Source of the DNA: Hippophae tibetana
Lineage: Eukaryota; Streptophyta; Magnoliopsida; Rosales; Elaeagnaceae
NCBI GenBank assembly: GCA_037013495.1
Contig: CM072807.1
Location: forward strand, 13,581,001-13,645,000
DNA: 64,000 bases
Direction of reading: 5' to 3'
Below, one piece after another: positions 22,421-34,689 of this stretch; positions within the stretch are counted from its first letter, which is position 1, and each line of letters starts with the position of its first letter. The notes under the pieces were generated by a model. That model had not been told where the DNA came from. It saw only the letters and a program-made list of their open reading frames with translations, and made no database searches. The translations under genes and the position numbers were made by a program.

Positions 22421-23217
22421 CTACTCCCACATCATTTACCTTAGCGTTTTATTTGACTATATGGTGAGTTATAGCTGTAAGAATCGATTTGTGAATTCTA
22501 CGCAATCATTCCGCATCTTATCAACTTCAGTATCAATGTAAGTTTCTTCATGATTAAGCTGTAATGTACACACATTTTAACATATTGTTAGCTAACCATC
22601 TATTTTGATTAAGTAAAAATTGAAATCATGAATAAAATAAGAAATGAAAATGCACAAAATTACTTAAATGATTACCAAGTCAATAATAGAAAAAAGTGGA
22701 TTGACAATAATTATCCTCATAAACATAAGAACATAATACCCACAAGTTACCAAATCATCTTGCTTAGGACAGTGTACATTAGAATGAAAATTGAGTTATA
22801 AGCTTAATATATATTATCTAATTAAAAAAATATTACATAGATAAACCATGCATTTATAACTTACTCTCATTCTATACCATATTGGTAAACCTTGAAACCT
22901 TCAATTTTGATGTCCATTCAAAATAATATGAAATCTATATAATGAAGGAAAAATAAATAAGAGTTACTTGTGAAGATACATTGAACTTACGGTTTACAAG
23001 AACATTAAATTAAAATAATAATAATATAATTTACTCATTCATGATGCTTTCAATATCACAGAACACTTCACCCCACATTGAATCCAAATAATAAATGATA
23101 TTTATGAATGACTCGTATACAATTAAGATCCAATGGTACCTACATCAATTTATAGTAAGATATATATTGGTAAATTTGTTTGATTACATAACATAATTTT
23201 TCATAAATGTTATACAA

Positions 23218-23830
23218 CTAATATATACTTTCCTCCATTATATGGAATAATCCATTATCTCCCTCTTGAGTATTTTGCATTCTTTCAAAAACTTGTCTCG
23301 CAATTTGAGTACGTGTTATCTTTTTTTTAATGACATACAACCAACTTGGATCAATAAATTTAATCACATCATTCAAATGTTTCTTTTTCAACTCATCATA
23401 ACATCGTCTAGGAAATAAGTTCAAAAATTAATGACAAAATAACAATCAAAATAAAATATCAAGTGAGTAAATTTTAACTTATCATAAAATTAAAAATAAA
23501 TTAAAATCAAATAAACTAACCGTATCCACAATTTGACAACTGAATAGCCAATCTCCACCTTTGTGTAAAAAATTTCTACACACTCAACTGATAGAAAAAT
23601 AGGCAGTTCATTGCCTAAGATTTGAACTTCCACTGAAACTTTAATAGCAAGATCATTAAACGAAGATGTACATAACATGCAACTATAAAAAAATCTAACA
23701 TGCTTAGGAAAACCATTAGTTTGGTTATATGTATATGAAATTGGTTTTTTTGTTGGTACCAAAACAGACTTCTTAGAAGATATTTTCTCCATCGATTTTT
23801 CCTTTGAGATTTCTTTTTTGTTGCCAATGA
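23218..23830 (-). pseudogene. Ulp1-like (C48 peptidase-related) transposon gene relic
   Basis: Two minus-strand blocks fit the long Ulp1-related proteins carried by plant CACTA and Mutator elements. The upstream block (23490-23827) starts with a Lys-rich region and has FPKHVRFFYSCMLCTS then VQILGNELPIFLSVECVEIF, the pre-catalytic domain. The second (23218-23424) has IKFIDPSWLY..RQVFERMQ, the segment just before the catalytic histidine. The frame ends at that point, so the His, Asp and Cys of the peptidase are absent. An intron or gap lies between the blocks. The match is to a remembered family pattern, not to a search. Confidence 0.55.
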
Positions 23831-25259
23831 TAATACGTAACTTTGATTTCTCCTTGCTTAAATCCTATTTATTCACACTATGAAAAAATCTAATAAAATT
23901 AAATTTTTATTTTTAAATTAATTAGTAATGAAAACAATATATAAAAAGTAAGGAAAATGTTTATTTTGTACTTAATGTTACTAATTTTTTTAATATAGTT
24001 ATTAATGAAATATTATTATAATATTAACCATTAATTAATATTATTTTTCTCCTATTTGTTCCCGTTGGATGATGAATGAGACAAGTGCATACCAAATAGT
24101 TGACATTGACATGGTCCTAACCACTTTATTTTTTTTTACTATTTACCAAAAAGATAAAGAAGGCATGTCTCGGGCATTTATTATATCAAGATCTTAGAGT
24201 CCTATAGTTTTATGGATCAACAGGACAATGCAACATTTTTCAGGTTTATTTAGGTCATCATTTGAACAAAAAATCTCTTTTAGTACGAAGAAGGGGTGAA
24301 CCTAAAATTGTTGGTATGTTTTAATTAATCAAATAAAGCCTGTTCACTTATACCTCCACTCGTTTGATTACGGAGGGTGTGATGATAGGAAATGGTTTAG
24401 ATAAATATTTGTTCGCGATATAAATGGTCTAGAAAAATATTTTTATCAAATAATATCAAATTTTGAATAAATACAATTAAATGGTATATACATTTTTTTT
24501 TTGTATTCAAATACTCTTCTTGATTTTAAGAATCATTCATTAATTTAAATTTTTATATTTATTAACATTTATACCTTCAAATAATTTCATACAAAAAAGA
24601 TATTAAGATTTATCAATATTATTTTTCTAAATCATTTATAATCAAAACAATTTCGTATATTTATATATAAAATTCCACAAAATAGGGAAAATTATTAAAT
24701 AATTTCCTTATTAAAGCTTTCTTCTCTCATGTTCTATTTCTTGCAAAGTATAAGAACTTCCTGCATATGTTTTAGTTGTGTGATAATTTCACTGGATTAG
24801 ACATGTTTTTTTTTTAATAATTAAGAATGATATCTCTTATAATGTTTATGGCTAACAATTAGTGTTTAACCCAAATAGCAAATCGATAAACATTTTTTCT
24901 TAAAATAACACAGTTCAAGAATAATAGGTAAAGGAACAAAAAATTATAATTTTTCTTTTTCATTTCCACTTTTCAATTTCATAAAACTCAGGATGTGATT
25001 ACTTTAATTTCTAAGATATTTGACTATGTTGTCAAGTAGACCTTAAATACCATGCACAATATAATGAAAAAAAAAATACAGAGGCAATTATCAGATAACA
25101 GAAAGTTGGAAATAATATTATCTAATCGTAAGAAATGACTCATTATACATCCTAAGAAATATAGATTCATACATGAAATAAATAACCCTAACTAAAATGT
25201 ATTATATGTAAAAATATTCCACTAATAATCAACACATATATGAATTGATATTGTAAAAA

Positions 25260-25545
25260 AAGAGGGTATCACACTTACCTAGAACTGGGTTGTGAGCGAT
25301 GACAGTAGAAACGGTTGGCCGACGAGGTGCGAACATGAGAATATAAACAAAAACAAAACAGAGAGAAAAGAAGAAAAGAAGCCAGGGAAAAGAGTTCCTA
25401 TGAATGTCGAGCGAGGTGTTGGAAATGATGAGCTGTTGGAGGAGGTCGTCGACAATTTCTGGAGGCGTGGCACGACATTGCTACGTGAGTGGGACGAACA
25501 ACGCGAGCTCCAGATCGAATGGACACCAAAAATGATTTAGGAAAT
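25260..25545. other. GC-richer patch inside CACTA
   Basis: About 280 bases with clearly higher GC than the surroundings, open on both strands. No protein family is recognised. Its position near the right end, upstream of the minus-strand Ulp1-like relic, suggests a promoter or leader region of the transposon gene; this is inference. Confidence 0.35.
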
Positions 25546-25561
25546 AATTTTGGTGTGATTG

Positions 25562-25571
25562 GATTGGGGAA

Positions 25572-25603
<32 letters not shown>

Positions 25604-25750
25604 TAATATATATATTACTTATAAGCGGGCGCACGAGATTAGCTGGACGAAATTAATTAGAAAATTAGGAAAAAAAGTTAAAAAAAGAAGAAAGAGAGTA
25701 AAAAAAGATTGACAAAAAATTTGATATATATATATATATATATTATAAAA
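25562..25750. repeat. TA microsatellites in CACTA
   Basis: Runs of alternating TA at about 25576-25614 and 25722-25744. A similar run lies at 21345-21366 near the left end. Confidence 0.85.
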
Positions 25751-25944
25751 GAAAAAAATAGATTAAATTAAATTAATAATAAAAAATAAAAATAAAAAAT
25801 TGTAAAATAATTTTTGTATTTCTTTTAAATGAATGATATACAGTATTTTAATATTGAAAAATCTATTATTTTAATTATAATCATAGTCATTTAATAATCG
25901 TTGCTTTATAAATATGTTTATATATATTTAAATATTTTTTGTAA

Positions 25945-26080
25945 TTTAACTTATAGCCAGGTTTATTGATAAAACCGAGACTATATGTATACGCTATAGC
26001 CTCAGTTTTTATCAAACTGTGGCGAATACCCTATGATCTCGGTTTTTTAAATAATCGAGGCTAAAACCCCGAGACCAAAA
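25945..26080. repeat. CACTA subterminal repeats, right
   Basis: Copies of ccgagactatatgtat, cctcagtttttatcaaac and ctcggttttttaaataatcgagg mirror the motifs at 21186-21335. Confidence 0.8.
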
Positions 26081-26101
26081 ATATATATTGTAATAATACA
26101 G

Positions 26102-29100
26102 GTTATTTCAATTATGTCTTCATCATACCAAACTCAAGATCATGAAGTCTTTGTTATGAATCCTGAGTATCTTACCAGGGAAAAGCAAGATTCAATATTC
26201 AAGAATTGGATCTACTCCTTGGTGTCACCTGGACATCTAAAATTTCTCATTAGAAAAGAAACTAATGTTGATTATTGGAGTTCTCTTAGTAAGACTTTCA
26301 ATGATGAATTAAGACACGACTTATGAAGTTACGATGACAACTTCAATCATTACACAAAGGATCACTTACCATGTTTCAATACATTAGTAAGTGAAAGGAT
26401 TTTTTTAATCTACTTCTTGTTGGTGATGAAACACTGAGTGATAGAGAACATGTTCTATGTGTTATTGGATGTTACCAATATTATTAATAAGACACGAGTT
26501 CTTGGATTGGATAAATTTTTTACTCATATAAAGACACGTGAGACAAATTCAATGGATGAATGTACATGATACTCAACTTGTTCAAGCCAATTACATAAGA
26601 ACAGGTTCATATGTTAATTAACAACCTCAAATTTCTTAACAACAACCTACTTCTAATCATGTCGCCTTTGTGCCTTTTAATCAAGTTAAAAATAGACCTC
26701 CACTTTCATTCATTACTCTTAATTACTCTCAGATTCAATGTCAGATCTATAAAAGGACTAGCTACAGTTCAACTCATTGCTACTTTCATTACTCATAATC
26801 TAAAAATAGTGGAGCAAACAACAATAACAACTTAAACAATCACTCAATCAATGATGCAATGTCAGATATGTAAAAAGACTAGCTATAGTGCAATTCATTG
26901 CTACTTTCGTTACTCATAATCTAAAAATAGTGGAACACACAACAATAACAATTTAAACAATCATTCCAATTAATGAAACAATAGCTTTAATTTAGATAAT
27001 TAAGCTCACATTACTCAAATATAAGATGCCATCACTTTTAATGCTCAAGATGATTCCAATAATGTTGTCTTTCCATAAGATCAATTTGTTTCTCCACAAG
27101 CATTTCTCACATCTATTTCACATTATTTATCTAATGAACACTTCTAGTATATGGATACAATTGCTAGTGACTACACATTACTAGTGACTACATTGGTCCA
27201 ACTTCTATAATGTAAAGGATATTGTGACCAAGAATACAGTTTTAATGAGGGTTGTTGATCATGGGCTTTACAAGGTTCATACTCCATATGACTCAGTTTC
27301 ATCCACATAAGCTACTCAACCTCAGTCCCTACCATCAAATTGAGATAAGTGCGTCTTTGTTTCATGAGAGGCTTTGCCATCCTCACTATTCTATTGTACA
27401 TCTAGTTGCTATTTCAATGAATAAAACCTTGAAACCATTTAGTACTCAAGATGTATGCAATGCTTGTTAGCTAAGCAAGTCTCATTGGTTGCATGCACAT
27501 AGTCATTCTTAGGTTCCCTTTGTAATGATACATGTGGATCTTTGGAGTCCCTCACCTATAGTTTATACTCTTGGAATGAAATATTTTCTTCTCTTTGTTA
27601 AAGATCGATGCATACAATATCATTGGATCTATGTTTTGAGTTAAAAATCATAAGTTGTTAAACTCTTTTTTCTATTTTGATGCCTTAGTTCTTAGATAAT
27701 TTGACACTCAAACCAAATAGCTCATATTGATAGAGAAAATGAGTTCAAAAATCTTGAATCTTACTTGTTTCAAAGTGGATATCAATGTAGGATTTCTTAG
27801 CCCTATGATCCTTTTCAAAATGGAGTTTTTGATAGATGCAACATGCATGTTGTGAAAATTGGATTGACAATCATGTTAAGGACTGGAATTGAAATGCAAC
27901 TTTGGAACTATAGCTTTAAGAGTGTTGTTTACCTCATCAATTGTATGTCTATAAAGGTTCTAAACAATGTTAGTTCTTTTGAAATGCTTTATAAAAGAAA
28001 ACCTAATTGTAGTTATCCTAGTGTGTAAGGATGCTTGTGTTGCCTTTATCTTTGACCTTATTCATCACATAAGCTTAAACTTCATCCTACCACATACACT
28101 TTTCTTGGCTATGCAACTCATCACAAGGGTTTTTGGTGTTTGGAACCTATCACTCAAAAGCATTATTTCACCTTATGTTATCTTCAATGAATCAATTTTT
28201 CCTTTCCTTATCACGTCACTTTCACCTTCTCTAAACACTAAATCAATATCACATGTGCCTAATGCATCCATATATATACCAATTACCACTGATTCCTTAC
28301 CAATTATTTCTCATAGGTCACTTACTCCTAATTTCCATTCAATTCTACATCATCTACTTCTTCATCTTCACACAATGAAGTTGTAATGCCAGATTCACCA
28401 TTTAGAGCTATTGATCATGATCTTTTCCATTAGGGCTCTCGTGACACATTATCATCTTCTTTTCTCACTAATTCCCTTTCACAACACTCTCATGAGACTG
28501 TTCTACCTTCTCAGTCATTTGGTCCACTAATTTATTTTGGATCTCTACCATCATCTTCATCACCACCTTCTAGCTCATCTAATGATCAATCATTCCTTAC
28601 ATCTTCTTCTTTCCACATTGCCTACTTCATATATATTCAATCTTGATGGTATTTATCTTCATATTGATTAACCCCTATTGTCATCCATTATTCATCATCC
28701 ACCATCTATCTCTAATATACATTCTACGTCTACTAGATCCAAGCAAGGTATTTTTAAGTCAAAAGCTTATATTTTTGCCACCATCCTACTTGAACCATTA
28801 ATAGTTAAAGAAGCACTATCCATTTTTTATGGAAACTTGCAATACAGTCAGAATATAAACATTGATTGAAAAGGGTACACAGGAACGTGTACCTCCTCCC
28901 ACACATGCTAAAGCGATTGGAAATAAATGAGTGTTTCATGTTAAACTTAAAGTTGACAAATATTTGTATAAATATAAGTCTCGTGTGATAGCTAAAGGCT
29001 TCCAACAAATGGAAAGCATCGACTACATTGAGACATTTAGTCTAGTGGTAAAGCCTATCATTATACGTGTTGTCTTATCTCTTGCTTTATCAAAAGGATG

Positions 29101-30306
29101 ACGAGTGGAGAAACTTGATATTAATACAGTTTTTTAAATTGTAAGATTCAAAAATAGATTTATATGGCTCAACTAGAAGACTTTGCTAGTGAACAATTTC
29201 CTACACATGTTACAAACTTAAGAAGGTCATTTATGGCCTCAAGCAAGCCCCAAGGGCATATTATCTCAAACTCAATGGCTTTCTTAGCTTCCAAGGTTCC
29301 AATATTGATGCCTTTATGATGTTATACAATAACAAGGGTACTATGGTAATCTTTCTCATTTATGTAGACGATATCCTTATCACTGATAATGATGCCTTTT
29401 CATTCAATCTGTTATGAAACAACTCAATGTTGTTTTCTCTTTGAAATTTCTTGGTAATCTTAATTATGTTTTGGGTGTTGAATTGACTTAAGTTGATGAT
29501 AAATTTCATCTATACCAGTCGAAGCACATTCATAATATGCTGGATGTAGTTCAATTGAATGAATCCAAACATTTGTCCACTCCTATGGCCAGTGGAAAAT
29601 TACTTTCCAAGCTTGATGGTTGTGAATGGGCTAATGGCACACAATATAGAATAGTGATAGGAGCCTTACAATATTATACTTAAACTAGACCTTTGATAAG
29701 CTACACTCTCAATAATATTTTTTAGTTTCTTCACTCTTTTACTATTGCTTATTGGATTGCAACAAAAATGTTGCTCAAGTATCTTTATGGTACAACTGAT
29801 TTTGGTCTTATACTTTACAAAAGTGACTCTCTAGACTTAACTAGCTACACGATGCTAATTGGGCTAAATTCCTAGATGATCAAAGGTCCACTAGAGGATT
29901 TTGTGTGTACATGGATAGTTATCTTATTTCTTGGACATCCAATAAGCAAAATGTTGTATCTAAGTCTTCCACTCAAGCTGAGTTTTGTGCCTTAGCACAT
30001 ACAATTGCAAAGATTATGTGGATCAAAAAACTATGTTTTGAACTACAAATTGACTTAGCTAATCCTCCTTTGATTTTCTGTGACAATGTTAACATGTGAA
30101 ATTTAGCTAAACACCACATTCTACACTCTAGAACAAAGCACGTAAAAATTGATTTTCACTTTGTGTGAGAAAAAGTTCTTGCTAGTTTTTTACAAATTGA
30201 ATATACTCTAAGACAAGAATAAGTTGCAGACATTTTTACTAAACCTTTATCAAGCAACAAATTCTTTGAGCTTAGGACAAAGTTATATGTTCTTTGTAAG
30301 CCATGA
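26102..30306 (+). pseudogene. Copia Gag-Pol remnants right of the CACTA
   Basis: Gag continues with NPEYLTREKQDSIFKNWIYS (26114-26326). Integrase pieces include NGVFDRCN and a KVLNNVSSFEMLYKRKPN block (27800-28030). Reverse transcriptase pieces include LKKVIYGLKQAPRA (about 29215-29250) and IYVDDILIT (about 29355-29385). RNase H contains SWTSNKQNVVSKSSTQAEF (about 29930) and a TKPLSSNKFFELRTKL end near 30240-30290. Every domain has stops or frame changes. The wording of the motifs is closest to Ale/Retrofit-like copia. Confidence 0.9.
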
Positions 30307-30319
30307 GTCAACAGAGAAG

Positions 30320-30603
30320 TATTAGAATATTGGTGTTATTGTGACTTATAACAACCTTCCTTTAAACTTGTGCAAATTCTGGTACCAATCTGTTATGGCC
30401 TTCACTTACTAATCCTTGCATGTGCAAGATTGTTACACATTCTAGTAGCATTAACACAATGCTAACTGATCACATGGCTTAAAGTTTATGTGTTTAGGTT
30501 ATAAATAAGACTATTATGTGTATGCCTGAGCTATGATTTTATGTGAAATTTTTCATTATTTTTTTATGCTCTTCTCTTCTCTATTTCTTCTTCAATTCTA
30601 TCA
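30320..30603 (+). repeat. 3' LTR
   Basis: Matches 20563-20838. It is preceded by a purine-rich CAACAGAGAAG that would be the polypurine tract, and followed by ATTTA, one base different from GTTTA at the other end. Confidence 0.88.
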
Positions 30604-30611
30604 ATTTACCT

Positions 30612-30704
30612 TCATGTATTGCAATATTGTTGGATCAATTAAGTGGTTTTTATTATTTTAGAACCATCCCTAAATCTCTTTTTGTTATAATGATTTGTTA
30701 GTTC
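30612..30704 (+). repeat. Direct repeat flanking the copia element, right copy
   Basis: Second copy of the 20470-20562 sequence. The two together show that the copia entered a pre-existing tandem pair at the copy boundary. Confidence 0.85.
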
Positions 30705-30807
30705 ACCCTCAGTTGTATTGTTGTATTGTTGGGTGATGTTAAAATATATATTTGTTATCTAAATGTAATAAGTGGAATAGATTAATGTAAGAAAAAGAAA
30801 TTTATTT

Positions 30808-31420
30808 AAACCCTAAACCCTAAACCATAAATCCCAAAACCCTAAACCCCAAATTCCAAATCCTAAAACCCTAAACCCTAAATCCCAAAACAATAAACCC
30901 TAAATCTTAACCCCAAATCCCTAAACCCTAAAACATAAACCCCAAAACCCAAAACCTTAAAACATAAATCACAAAACCCTAAATTCCAAAACCCTAAATT
31001 TCAAAACCCTAAACCCTAATTCCAAATCCTAAAATCCTAAAACCTAAACCCCAAATCCCTAAACCCTAAACCCTAAACCCTAAAACATAAATCCCAAAAC
31101 CCTAAACCCCAAATATCAAATCATAAAACCCTAAACACTAAATCCAAAATTCCAAAACCCTAAACCCTAAATCCAAATCCTAAAACCCTAAAACCTAAAC
31201 CCCAAATCCCTAAACCCTAAAACCCTCAACCCCAAATCCCTAAACACTAAACCCTAAACCCCAAATTCCTAAACCCTAAACCCTAAATCCCTAAACCCTA
31301 AAACATAAATCCCAAAACCCAAAACCCTAAAACATAAATCCCAAAACCCTAAACCCTAAACCCTAAACCTCAAATTCCAAATCCTAAAACCCTAAATTTA
31401 AAATTCTAAAACCCTACACC
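30808..31420 (+). repeat. Degenerate telomere-like array (CCCTAAA-type)
   Basis: About 600 bases of imperfect CCCTAAA and variants (ccctaaaccc, aaatcccaaa, taaaacataaatcc). The same type is found on the opposite strand at 52070-52565. It is interstitial and highly diverged from the perfect plant telomere repeat. Confidence 0.93.
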
Positions 31421-31833
31421 CTTTTTAGAAAAAATAATAATTTTAACCCTAAACCTTAACCCACAAATATAACCCCAAATCCTAAATCCCATATCCCAAA
31501 CCTTAAAAACCTAAACCTTATTTAGAAAAATAATAATTTTAATAATATAGTTCTTTTTAATTAAGTAGTAATTATTTAAAAAAATAATGATTTCAATAAT
31601 ATATTTTGTCTGACGAAAAAAATAGTAATTAAATGACATTATTTGATCTTTATAGCATGTAGGGGTATTAAGGTCATTTATAGCTTTTTTCATTCTATTC
31701 CAGTGGCAAACCAAATACTGTAATCTTGATTCCGAGTTTAATTATAATGGTCAAACCAAGCACCATTGTTTCCTTTCCATTCCATTCCATTCTGACTCTG
31801 ATTCTGATTCCATTCCACGAACAAAACGCCACC
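30808..31833 (-). mobile_element. Truncated TTA-flanked element with telomere-like array (copy A)
   Basis: The right end, read on the minus strand, is TTA then GGTGGCGTTTTGTTCG. From there the sequence follows copy B (51771-52774) in the same order: GGAATGGAATC-rich end, a tcaaataatgtcatttaattac-like block, an AT-rich spacer, and the array. The left end of the copy is missing; it stops within the array near 30808. Terminal GTTTGG and TTA flanks resemble PIF/Harbinger (Tourist) elements. There is no coding capacity. Confidence 0.78.
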
Positions 31834-33085
31834 TAAAGTTGGGAGACATTCAGGAATCGTTAGAACTTACAAATGCTTACAACAATAATTTTATTGGCCC
31901 AAGATGCGTAAAATAGTTCAAGAGTATGTGCAAAAATGTGAAGTGTGCCAACGTATTAAATCTAAAACAACAGATCCAGTAGGGTTATTGTAACCCTTAC
32001 CCATTCTTACACAAGTCTGGGATGACATCACTCTCGATTTCATTACAGGGTTACCCACATTATGTGGCAAAAACACAATTCTGGTGGTAGTCAATCGACT
32101 CAATAAGTTTGCTCACTTTATCTCATTAGCTCATCTGCTCACAACAAAAAATGTTTCAAAAAACATTATTGAAGGAGTTGTCAAACTCCATGGAATGACA
32201 TGATCTATCATTAGTGACAATGACCTCATCTTCATAATCAAGTTATGGCAGGAATTCTTCAAACTGTCATGCTCTCATCTCAAACTCAGTTCAGCTTACC
32301 ACCCACAAACAGACGGCCAAACTGAAGTTGTCAACAGTTATGTTGAACAATATCTGCACTGCTTTGTCCACCAATGGCCATGAAAATGGAGTACCTATCT
32401 TATGTGGGCTGAATATTGGTACAATACTACATACCACATTTTAACAAAAATGACACCTTATCAAGCTCTCTACGGCCGCCTTTCACCAATCATCCCAACA
32501 TATCCAGAAGGTCTCTCACCAGTCCATGAAGTGGATCAAACACTCATGCATCGAGACGAATTACTATACCAGCTGAAAATAAACTTGGAAATAGCCATCA
32601 ATCACATGAAGCAACAAGCAGATTCTAAGAGGAGAGATATCCAGTTCCAAATTGGTGAACCAGTACTATTAAAACTCTACCCATATCGTCAGCATATAGT
32701 CTTCAAAAGAGCTCACCAAATATTATCTAGTCGCTATTATGGACCCTATCCTATTTTGGAAAAAATTGGAGCAGTTTCCTACCACCTACAACTACCACTC
32801 ATAGCTTGCATTCATCCTGCGTTCCACATGTCTTTACTTAAACCATATAACGGCACGCCACCAGCTTATCCAATTGAAGTACCTCCAATTGCTGATGATG
32901 GTATGATCACCCTTGAACCACATAAAATTTTGATTACATGATGGATCAAACGTGGTGACACCTTCATGGAAGAAAGCTTGGTACAGTGGAAACATCTTCC
33001 ACCTGAGGACGCTACCTGGGAAACTACAAACATTCTATGCCACCAATTTTCTCATCTAATGCTTGAGGACAATAATTCTCTTCCT
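31834..33085 (+). pseudogene. Gypsy integrase with chromodomain, interrupted
   Basis: It starts within the zinc-binding domain (HSGIVRTYKCLQQ, a stop, then FYWPKM..CEVCQRIKS). The core shows DITLDFITGLP and SAYHPQTDGQTEVVN. The longest open part (32402-32941) includes LMHRDELLYQLKINLEIA and HPAFHMSLLKPYNG. A stop at 32939 precedes a chromodomain-like WIKRGDTFMEESLVQWKHLP..ATWE. In active elements the enzyme inserts the cDNA and the chromodomain directs it to modified chromatin. Here stops prevent a full product. Confidence 0.9.
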
Positions 33086-33097
33086 TAGATGGGCAAT

Positions 33098-33400
33098 GAT
33101 AAGCATAGACATTCCGAGCGCATGTCCAAACTAAACCTACATTACCAAGAAGGATGAAGTAGCACCACTCAACCCGTACGCCACGCCACACAACCAACAT
33201 GATCTACTTCAATTTATATTTTAATGTAACTACTTTATTTTCAGTTCTTATCCAATTCTTTTCAGTTATTTTATTTGTAGATTTCAATTATAAATAGAAA
33301 GATGAACAATGGAAAAAAAATAAGAGAATATTAACTAAGTTTAAGTATTTTTGTTACAAAGATTTGTGTACATTTTGCTTGTACTAATTGCGACCTAACA
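33098..33400 (+). repeat. Probable 3' LTR of the gypsy remnant
   Basis: Begins TGATAAGC, shortly after a purine-rich AGATGGGCAA, and ends CCTAACA. It contains a tataaata-like box near 33290. No partner LTR is in the window, so the limits are inferred from position and TG..CA ends. Confidence 0.6.
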
Positions 33401-34199
33401 CTCGTGCTCAGTTTCATCAAGGCTTATTATTTATTTATTCCCTTTTTTTCAATTTTCTATATGAAAACTAGACTCCTTGATTCTAACTCTAATAATGGAT
33501 CTGGATCGGTAAGCGTTTATCTACGATTGTTACTTCATAGCCTAATTTTTACAGGTTGGTTTTTGGCATGGAAGCTTGTGCTAGTTCATACTCTTCTGGT
33601 GCAAGATATTTGCGGTCTGCGAAAGAAACCCTTAAGACCAAAGCCACTTACTCATCAAATCTCAAAATTTAACAATAACATTGATGCATGTATCTCTACT
33701 TTTGAATGGAACTTTCATTTTAATCCTATTATTTTATTTTTCTTTGCGATTATGAATAAAAATTTCTATTAATTTTCAAAATGAAGACTTTTACATTTGC
33801 TTAATGCTGGAATATTTTTGACTAATTCAATCTTGAATTATATCATTGTTTGATTAAGGCTTGGATGTGGTTTTTGTTGTCTAATTAAAGAATTGTCACT
33901 CTTGATAATTGCTATATCAATACAGATTTTAGTTTTATTGTGACGATCCAAGTTTATGTTGAAAAGGAAATGTTTATTAGGAAATTTTTTTCCTCTGTTT
34001 CCACTAGACAGAGGATTAATAATACCGACTCATAACTGAGTTAGATCCAATTTTAAACTAAATCAAATCATATAATGTGAAGTATATTGTGTGGATGGAG
34101 TTGCGTGTTGAACACATGATTGCATGGTTTGTATCAGTTTTAGTGCAATTGGTGCTTGTCGGGAGATAAATGACGTGACTTTCTATTGGGAAAATCGGG
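33401..34199. other. Unassigned stretch
   Basis: About 800 bases between two elements. A plus-strand open frame (33404-33772) has no family resemblance. A possible splice donor near 33511 and a possible acceptor near 33555 hint at an eroded gene, but I cannot identify it. Confidence 0.4.
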
Positions 34200-34616
34200 T
34201 ATATTTTCCTTATTCTAAGTAATTACTATTCACTTATGATTTAAATTAATAGAACTCAAACTAACCCAACCAAATAATGTTATTGGAAATATAATGTTAA
34301 AATAAACTAAAGTAGATATTGAAACAGAAAAATAATAACATTAGAAATTTAACGAGGTTCGGTATAAATGTTACCTAGGTCATCAAGCGTCGTTGACCAT
34401 TTCCATTATCTCCAGATGGATGAACTCCAAAATTACAAATAATTGGGAAAATTGAGCTAATCAATTACCCTTACAAAAGAGAAGAAGATTTACAAATTTT
34501 GGGATGTTTTACAAATGATGAAGGAGGCTTTATTTATAGCCCAAAATCCAACACACATCTTCATTCCTAACCAATGTGACACTTTTCTAATTTTCTCACT
34601 AAGGAGCTATATAACA
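34200..34616 (-). repeat. 3' LTR of decayed copia
   Basis: Shares tctaagtaattactattcac, caattacccttacaaaaga and ctaaggagct..ataaca with 38677-38963. The minus strand next to it reads GTGGAGATT, a likely polypurine tract. Confidence 0.85.
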
Positions 34617-34689
34617 AATCTCCACATTAGCAACTTAGTGATTCTTAAATTATTTCTTCAATCACTAGATCAGTGACGCTAGTACCAAT

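Larger units (their letters stand above)
21158..26098. mobile_element. Degraded CACTA (En/Spm-type) DNA transposon
   Basis: It begins CACTACTATAATATGTA and ends with a sequence whose reverse complement is TATTATTACAATATATA. The ends match except for C-to-T type changes. It is flanked by the 3-bp duplication CAG (21155-21157 and 26099-26101), the size made by CACTA transposases. Both ends carry clustered subterminal repeats around the motif cctcgattttttaataatcgaggc. The 4.9 kb between contain no recognisable transposase, only a relic of a Ulp1-like gene, so the element is non-autonomous. Confidence 0.88.
20563..30603 (+). mobile_element. Ale/Retrofit-like Ty1/copia element split by a CACTA transposon
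   Basis: LTRs are 20563-20838 and 30320-30603 (276 and 284 bp). A near-perfect target duplication GTTTA/ATTTA lies outside them. A primer site TAGTATCAGACC (variant of TGGTATCAGAGC) follows at 20839. Without the nested CACTA (21158-26098) the element is about 5.1 kb, the normal size for this lineage. Gag resumes at 26102, then integrase, reverse transcriptase and RNase H follow in copia order. All are full of stops, so the element is old. Confidence 0.9.
31834..33400 (+). mobile_element. Ty3/gypsy chromovirus remnant (integrase to 3' LTR)
   Basis: The part left of 31834 is replaced by the telomere-array element. What remains encodes the zinc-binding HHCC part of integrase, the catalytic core, a C-terminal region, a chromodomain and a probable 3' LTR. 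The chromodomain identifies a chromovirus; the short LTR would suit the Reina-like group, which I offer only as a guess. There are at least four stops. Confidence 0.88.

Noticed and set aside
21158-26098. A complete, active CACTA transposon
   Set aside because: No transposase was found, and the right end has several changes from the left end.
30808-31420. True telomere or chromosome end
   Set aside because: The repeats are strongly degenerate, interstitial, and part of a dispersed element with copies elsewhere in the window.
33404-33772. Open frame of 122 codons and a GMEACASS-like peptide in another frame
   Set aside because: The short resemblance to IS110-type transposase text is too small and biologically unlikely in plant nuclear DNA. 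No gene model could be built.
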